Source: Cryptomeria japonica (Eukaryota > Streptophyta > Pinopsida > Cupressales > Cupressaceae). From it: a stretch of 64,000 bases of DNA. The stretch is from assembly GCF_030272615.1 (NCBI RefSeq), contig NC_081413.1, positions 565,827,010 to 565,891,009 on the forward strand. Reading direction: 5' to 3'. Position numbers and translations under genes: made by a program. Below the pieces are notes generated by a model. It was not told the DNA's origin. It saw nothing but the letters and a program-made list of their open reading frames with translations, and searched no databases. Shown here one piece after another: positions 58,059 through 64,000 of this stretch. The number at the start of each line of letters is the position of its first letter. Positions within the stretch are counted from its first letter, which is position 1.

Positions 58059-59039
58059 TGCAAAAACCCCTTCGGTTAAAGAAACACATAATCTTTACTT
58101 TGTAAACCCTTATCTTCAATTAATTTATGCAAAACCTTAATTATTTGTCTGATTTCAAACTTTTTTGTGACTTCTAAGGTCCTCAAATTTGTGTTTGAAA
58201 TTTCATTAGAGAAATTTTTGGGAACGAAAACTTTAATATCTTCCAAATGGTACAAGATACTGAGATGATTCTTTCACCAATCACTTTATTTTCCAATTTT
58301 GCTCCTTTGGGCCAGTTTTCATGTCCATATGAACCCAAATAGGCTAACTTCCTAATATAGCAGGTGAATATTTTTTTTTTCTATTTTGAGTTTCTAAATA
58401 TCCTACACCTCATGAATGTCATCAAGGCCTCCAAAACAACTAATTAACACTACAAAATAGAAGGAAAATACAATATTTTTGGGTGATACAAGATTGTCCT
58501 TACACCACTGGATGCTCCTACATTAGAATCTCTCCTAGTAAATTTAGAATTATTTAAGTATTTAGAACAATGAGAAAGGTTACAAATATCCTAAAGTTCA
58601 AAGTAAATATTGTTCCTTATAGTGGACCAATTGAAGTATTCTAATAAATGTGGGTTGTATATGAATGATTGTTCAATAAATGCTTGATATCTACAACAAT
58701 ACATTGAATGTTTTTATATATACAAATGCAACGTAAATCACTCAAAATATCTTCCACGCTGGCTCATAGAAAGAATAGCATAGGTGAGAGTCAACAAAAT
58801 TTAAATTTGAACATTTTTAGAGGCTAGATTTTCTTACATAAGATAATGACGTGATAGCATATAAATTTTGTGTGTTGCATGTGTAATTGGTGAATTTTTC
58901 ATTATTTCAATTTCATTACTATATTGTTCTACATGTGTTTGATTGTGAGTGGATCATTCTTTTTGCAATTTTTTCTATCATTGCATTTTCTTTTATTTTC
59001 ATCCTAATAAGTGTTATTATAGATTCCTAAGCTTGTTTG

Positions 59040-59937
59040 ATTGACTCTAGCAGAATAACTTATAGATGGACTTGAAGGGAGTCTAGGTGGACCCCTTCTT
59101 TATTCATTTAAAGTTGTTATTTGAATGGATGAGGGTTTGGCCTCTAGTTAATCAAATGATGGGGAATATTTCCAAATTGAATGGGTGTTAAAAAAAGACT
59201 ATAGAACAATCTGGTGTGGTTATTAATTTAGAAATCATTGTTGGTGATGTAATTTATTTATTATTACATGAATTGATATGTAAATTTATGGGTTTTTGAA
59301 CTACTTTTCCTTTCTTGGAAAATTGGATCTATAGTGCATGGTAGCTAGAGGGAGATATGGAGGTTATTTTGGCTACTAATGGTTTTTTCTTTGTAGTCTT
59401 CACAAGGATGGGAAATAGAAATAAGGAATTTATAGGAGGGTTCTAATTTCACAATCAAGTGTCCATTAAACCATGACATACTAGATTTAATCTTATGGAG
59501 GAGATTCTCTCCTAGATTCTAGTTTGGGTTCATCTTCTTAGATTGTAGATGGAATTTTGGAAACTTGATATTTGTCATTCAACAAAAGCAGTTCTTGAGA
59601 AACCTCTAGGCCCTTCTCATTAGATTGTCAAGAGAAAGTTAACTACATATGCCCATATATGTGCAAAGATTGATCTCAATTATCCTTTTCTTGATTCATT
59701 AGAAATTCAGTTCAAAAATATGAATTGGATTCAGCAAGTAGATTATGAATCTCTTCCTTCAATATAGCATATGTGTCATGATTATAGGCATATTTAAATA
59801 AATCACCCAAACAAGTCTCTAAGGCTCTTTCTCCCCAACAAGGTGTTTCTATCCAGTGAAAGCAACTGCAAATGCAAAAGGGAAAGTCCTAGAGAATATT
59901 GAAAAGCATAACTTAAATGGGTTTATTCTTGTGTGGT
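59040..59937 (+). pseudogene. LINE ORF1 (DUF4283/zinc-knuckle type), split by a TIR transposon
   Basis: The plus-strand reading has the features of plant L1 ORF1, the RNA-binding Gag-like protein: WVHLLRL, MEFWKLDICHSTKAVLEKPL, YAHICAKIDLNYPFLDSLEI, and NWIQQVDYESLPSI, stop, HMCHDYRHI, where the usual form is QQIDYE-LPF-C-C---GH. Many stops break it. The reading is cut at 59937 by the element at 59942-62617; LINE sequence resumes at 62622. The 5' limit at 59040 is approximate. Confidence 0.6.
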
Positions 59938-59941
59938 ATCA

Positions 59942-62617
59942 GGGTGAACTCACAATAATGGTTCCCACTTTTTTGCCACTTTTGCCACTGAGATGAACAT
60001 TTTAAAAATAATCTTCAACTTCCAAGAACTATAACTTTTAAACCATTAAAAATTTGAAGATGATGTAAATTAGTGATTTGTAGCATTTTGTCTGTAGATT
60101 CTATTATATGTTTTTCAATTTTTTTAAAATTTTTCCATCTCCCTCGAAAAGTAGTTTTTTACAACAAACTACATTTTCTAAGAGTGATGTGCCTCCTGAA
60201 ACACATAACTTTTTCTTTTTCTTTTTTTTTTCTTTCTTTTTTTCTGTAAATGATAAAAATTCAATTCTGTCAAATTTTGGCTTGTAACATCAATATCTAG
60301 GGCTTGCAGTTGGTTTGATAGTGATATGTTGAATATTTTTTATTTTATTACATTTTGAAATCCGACTAGTCATAATTCAAACATAGGTTTAAGTTTGAAC
60401 ACATAACTTGATCTATATATATCGAAATTCAATTTATTTTTTTGTTAGAAAGAAGACATCAATACCTTGGGCATAGATATTTTTCAGAATTTTTTTGAAT
60501 TAGTTTCCTATTTTTCCCAATGCATTGAACAGAGAAGTTCATGTTTGGTGATAAACCAATATTCAATAAAATTAAAAAAACAAGAACATAATAAATTCAC
60601 AATGTAATAAAATTCTACTCGTTGGAAAGCTTGCTCCAAGTACTACCATCTAATATTTTTGGGTTATCAAGATTATTTCATTTGTGCCTTGAACTAGAGG
60701 TCCGAAGGCAAAAATTCCTCAAAACTTTGCAAAGTTTTGGGAGAGACCTCTAACAAGAGGGTTCGAATGAACACTAATTCGAGCGAAGGGGGGTCCGCTC
60801 GAACCCGTTAGGGTTCAAGCGGACCCCCCTTCGATCGAACCCTCTGCCTAAATTATGATGCGCACATCTATGTAACGACCTGGTTCAAACAAACCCAACC
60901 TTTTCTACCTGTCGGCGTTCGTTTGAATCCTAGCTGACTCAAATTTTTTTTTTTTAACATTTTAGTAGATTCGTATAAATATAAATAATTTTTTTCATTT
61001 TTAAACACACAAATGATTAAAACAATTTGCATTTTTGGATGAAAGAAGACATTTGACAATTATTTTGAGGGCAATAATTTGAAGATATTTGAAGGTTTTT
61101 TTAAAAGCATGGGGAACAAAGATATAGAGAACAAAGAAGGCAAAGATAAGATGATGCAAGTATGCATTTTTATTTTTATTTCTATTTAATTTTATATGTA
61201 TTACATACCATGCATCGACGACCGTCTGACAAGGAAGTGTCGTCGGACATACAACATCCTCCTCGGATGTTTCTTTAGTTGTCGTCGGAATTCTGATGAA
61301 ATCAGAAACTTTGCAGAAGCAGAAGATACAAGCTGAAGAGTCATGTGCAAGTAAATTTCGTAAATGAAAGCACGTAGGCATTATCTTGAATGACATGGAA
61401 ACAAGCTCATTAGATGCCCATAAGAGAGCAATTGGAGAAAAGTAGAGGAAAGTGTTAAAGGGTGATAAATGCATAGAGAGTATGCAATACAAACAAACAA
61501 TGTCTGGAGTGTGTGATGTGGTCTCTAATTTATGTCCAAAGGGACTAACTAGTTTTGGAGTTCCCGAGAAACCTATTGGGCCATGCTTGGAGGAAATCAA
61601 TGTGTTCATGCAAGGGCCACCATTTTTCTATTATGAGAATGATGCTTTTACACCAAAGGATATTTGGAAGACAATATCTGAAAATTTCTATGGTGTGGAA
61701 CCAGAGTTGTTGGACTCGAATTACTTTTTAGCTTCCAGAAGACCAAGAGGTTATGTACACAATCTCCCAATAGAAGGGCAATTTCAAGCATTACCTCTCC
61801 CCCCCATGACTATTCGAGAAGCACTTCCTCAGATAAAGAACTATTGGCCTCCATGGGATCAAAGAAAAAAATTGAATTGCATAGACTCTAGATAATGTGG
61901 TAGTGTCCTTCGTGAAGAACTCTATACTATAATTAAAAAATCACAATGGAAATGACAAGATAGTGAACATATATACATTCTTGAAAAGTGGGAAGAATGG
62001 AACTTGGTTTGGGTGGGGCTAGGTCAGGTGGCTCCTCTAGAGGTTGATGAGATAGAAATTATATTAGGATTTGAAAAAGATCACACTCATGGAACTTATT
62101 GTGCGACTAATCTATTGCACTATTTGGGTAATGCATTCCAAATAGATACAGTTGCATACCATTTATATGTCTTGAAAGCATTTTATCCTAATGGCATTAA
62201 AGTTCTTTCTCTATTTTCTGGTATTGTTGGAGCAGAGGTTGCTTTTCATCAACTTGGGATACAGATACAACACAACTTAAATGCATAGTTTAACTATCAT
62301 TTTTGCTCTAACCCCCACTAGACAGAAAAATACAAGTTTGAAAATGACAGTTTAACTGTCGTTTTTAGATTTTATAGAAGCTAAAAAAAAAAAATTTAAA
62401 TAGGGTTTGATCGAATGGGGGGTTAGATCAAACCCCTTAAAATATTAATTTTTATGGGCTTTGATCGAACCCGCAAACCCACCCGATGTTCGATCGAACC
62501 CGGAGGGGGGGCTCACTCGAACCCCCCTAGTTTGTTTGAACCGCGCCCAATATAATTCTCCACTTTCACCAAATTCCTTCGTTGGCGAAAGTGGGAACCA
62601 TTAATGTGGGATAGCCC
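59942..62617. mobile_element. 2.7-kb TIR transposon carrying a DNA methyltransferase fragment
   Basis: Ends: GGGTGAACTCACAATAATGG then TTCCCACTTTTTTGCC on the left; the right end, reversed, reads GGGCTATCCCACATTAATGG then TTCCCACTTTCGCC. It is flanked by ATCA at 59938-59941 and 62618-62621 (4 bp). 59942-60740 matches the reverse of 27840-28635. The right-end CCAACGAAGGAATTTGGTGA also matches the 1.1-kb element's left end. The two are therefore the same family, in opposite orientation. Subterminal TTCGATCGAAC/TTCGAGCGAA repeats lie at 60755-60845 and 62400-62550. The extra 1.5 kb (about 60870-62400) holds the DRM fragment. No transposase is present, so movement would need one in trans. Confidence 0.88.
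61443..62288 (+). pseudogene. DRM-type de novo DNA methyltransferase fragment
   Basis: One plus-strand frame holds the catalytic-region start of a plant DRM (domains rearranged methyltransferase). Landmarks: GPPFFYYENDAFTPKDIWKT, YGVEPELLDSNYF, RPRGYVHNLPIEGQFQALPL, IKNYWPPWDQRKKLNCI, then WNLVWVGLGQVAPLEVDEIE, LGNAFQIDTVAYHLYVLKAF and GIKVLSLFSGIVGAEVAFHQ. In DRM proteins the motif order is VI-X before I-V. This piece stops after motif I, so the later motifs, including the catalytic Cys motif IV, are missing. Stops lie at 61443, 61893 and 61953. No intron is visible in the 0.8 kb. DRM enzymes carry out RNA-directed DNA methylation. Upstream sequence (61030-61440) may hold more of the gene but I could not match it. 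Confidence 0.88.
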
Positions 62618-62621
62618 ATCA

Positions 62622-64000
62622 ATATAGGAAGGACTAATATATGTGAAAAAAAAGAGGATTTATTTAAGGTGAACTCAAAAAATATATTTGATTTTCTAGA
62701 GACTTTTTAGGATCTTCATTTTACTTTGGTTGAAAAAACTTCAACTAATTTGATTGAAAATGCTTCAGCTAATCAACACTTTTTACTTCCAAATTCTTCC
62801 TACCTCCTACTGCTAGAAGTCCAAAATCCATCTCATGACTTCAGATGTTATCTCAGGAAGAGTTTGGCGGACAACATAGAGCTCATTTGGTTGGTATTGA
62901 TTTGAATATTATGGCTCTTGTTTTGAATGATGTTGTAGTTGAGAAATCTATACATTATGCTATGCCAATAGCCTTTAATTATATTGGAGTTAAAATGGTG
63001 TTACTTTGCCTTGAAAATAAAATCCTAGTCCATTGGGTCTTTGGCAAAACACTCTTAAAAAGAAGAAAAATATTTAAGAGAAAGAGAAAATGGCAATGCA
63101 ATCATTGATTGAATCTACTTGGTAATTCATACTTTAGATTCCCAATCACCTATCCTTAAAATTTATTGCTGCCTCATGGAATGCTAGGGATTTCAGTAGC
63201 TCCTGTTGTTAAAAGGTTGTTTGAGATCTCATCCAAATTCATAAACTTGACATTATTTTTGTGCAAGAAATAAATTTATCTATGGAAGACATGTTCAATA
63301 TGTTTTTTTTGTTGTAGAAAGACAGTCAATGCCAATTTGTGTGGGCGCATAAGGCTCTACAAGCCATTTATCTTGTTTGTAGGACCCTTGTTGAATTGCA
63401 CCTTCCTCTTGGTTAATGTGTAAGAATTATTTATCTTTGGTAAGTACATGTTTTGATTTTGGTAATTACATTTTATTATACAATGTTTATGTGCCAATAA
63501 AATTTCAAGGTAAGGTTTTTTGGTGGTCACATATTCATTTTCTTCATTCAATATTTTTTTTCTTCCTTAGATTTTGGTTGGCGACTTCAATAGTATTCAT
63601 TCTCTTGATGAGAAACTTGGGAACTTGAGTAGAATTGGTACTTCTTTAGCTTTGTTATGTGAAAATAATATTTTCTTAATCTTGTGAATATTCAACCAAG
63701 TGGAGGGATTTATACTTGTAACAATAGAAGATGCAACTTTGCTTCCATTTCAAATTATTTGGATAGGTTTTTAGTCCCAGCTGAATGGATTGGGAATAGT
63801 TCAAGATAACTTTCATCTAAAATTTTATAGTGGCGTGGTTCTAACCATTGGCCCACCAAATTCTCATATATTTTTTTGATTCCCTAAAAACCACCATTCA
63901 AGTTTGAATTAATGTGGCTTCATCATCAAACAATAAGAGAGAATGTGTCAATTTGGTGGTTGTAAGAAAAGGCTCCTATAGTATTACAATGTTTTCTTTT
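62622..64000 (+). pseudogene. LINE ORF1 end and ORF2 endonuclease, continuing past the window
   Basis: After the TIR element, LINE sequence resumes. From 63155 the plus strand reads KFIAASWNARDFSS, the usual start of a plant LINE ORF2 endonuclease, followed by HKLDIIFVQEINLSMED. Near 63570-63790 ILVGDFNSIHSLDEKLGNLS then QPSGGIYTCNNRRCNFASIS then NYLDRFLVPAEWIGNS is the GDFN catalytic block and what follows it. Frameshifts and stops are frequent. The ORF at 62845-63108 would be the ORF1 end, but I cannot confirm that. RT lies beyond the window. Confidence 0.75.

Larger units (their letters stand above)
56261..59039. other. AT-rich region, mostly featureless
   Basis: It holds a foldback element (56885-57312), a GA repeat and an unrecognised minus-strand reading (57703-58058), listed separately. 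I see nothing else I can support. Confidence 0.5.

Noticed and set aside
61001-61609. 202-codon minus-strand ORF in the TIR element.
   Set aside because: It is antisense to the DRM fragment and carries no recognisable motif; the DRM reading on the plus strand explains the openness.

Overview
This is repeat-dense plant nuclear DNA with no clearly intact host gene. Nested LTR retrotransposons with very long leaders, L1-type LINE remains, a Ty1/copia fragment, a TIR-NBS-LRR fragment and plant mobile domain (PMD) genes all point to a large-genome plant. A gymnosperm, probably a conifer, is my inference; nothing here proves it.

1-8.4 kb: an old Ty3/gypsy copy on the minus strand keeps both LTRs (one cut by the window edge), a PBS, a long leader and a gag stump, but no pol. 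A degenerate gypsy-type LTR follows. 8.39-24.62 kb: a complete 16.2-kb Ty3/gypsy element of the Tat (dual RNase H) type on the minus strand, with 5-bp target duplications (GTTGG). It is inserted in a decayed coiled-coil ORF that resumes at 24.62 kb. Its gag-pol is one uninterrupted 2,509-codon frame broken only by 20 nonsense codons. Between integrase and the 3' LTR, on the opposite strand, lies a two-exon PMD gene, also in one frame and broken only by nonsense codons. Its intron holds nine stem-loop repeats whose arms change in a compensatory way.

25.7-36.8 kb: LTR-like sequence, a 1.1-kb TIR element, two pyrimidine-rich tracts, a MITE pair and a 2.3-kb array of partly palindromic 20-bp units. 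36.8-40.8 kb: the 3' end of another Tat-type element on the plus strand, again with an antisense PMD exon and a hairpin at the same distance from the polypurine tract. 40.9-45.3 kb: an acidic coiled-coil pseudogene, a LINE 3' end and a copia integrase, all minus strand. 45.3-59 kb: mostly AT-rich sequence without genes, with an NBS-LRR scrap, two LINE remnants and a 300-bp tandem repeat.

59-64 kb: a plus-strand LINE whose ORF1 is split by a 2.7-kb TIR element with 4-bp duplications (ATCA). That element carries part of a DRM-type de novo DNA methyltransferase. It is the long relative of the 1.1-kb element at 27.5 kb.

The strongest leads are (1) the Tat-type element with its antisense spliced PMD gene and covarying hairpins and (2) the TIR transposon that has picked up part of the plant's own transposon-silencing methyltransferase. 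All readings were made by eye; no alignment or database search was run.
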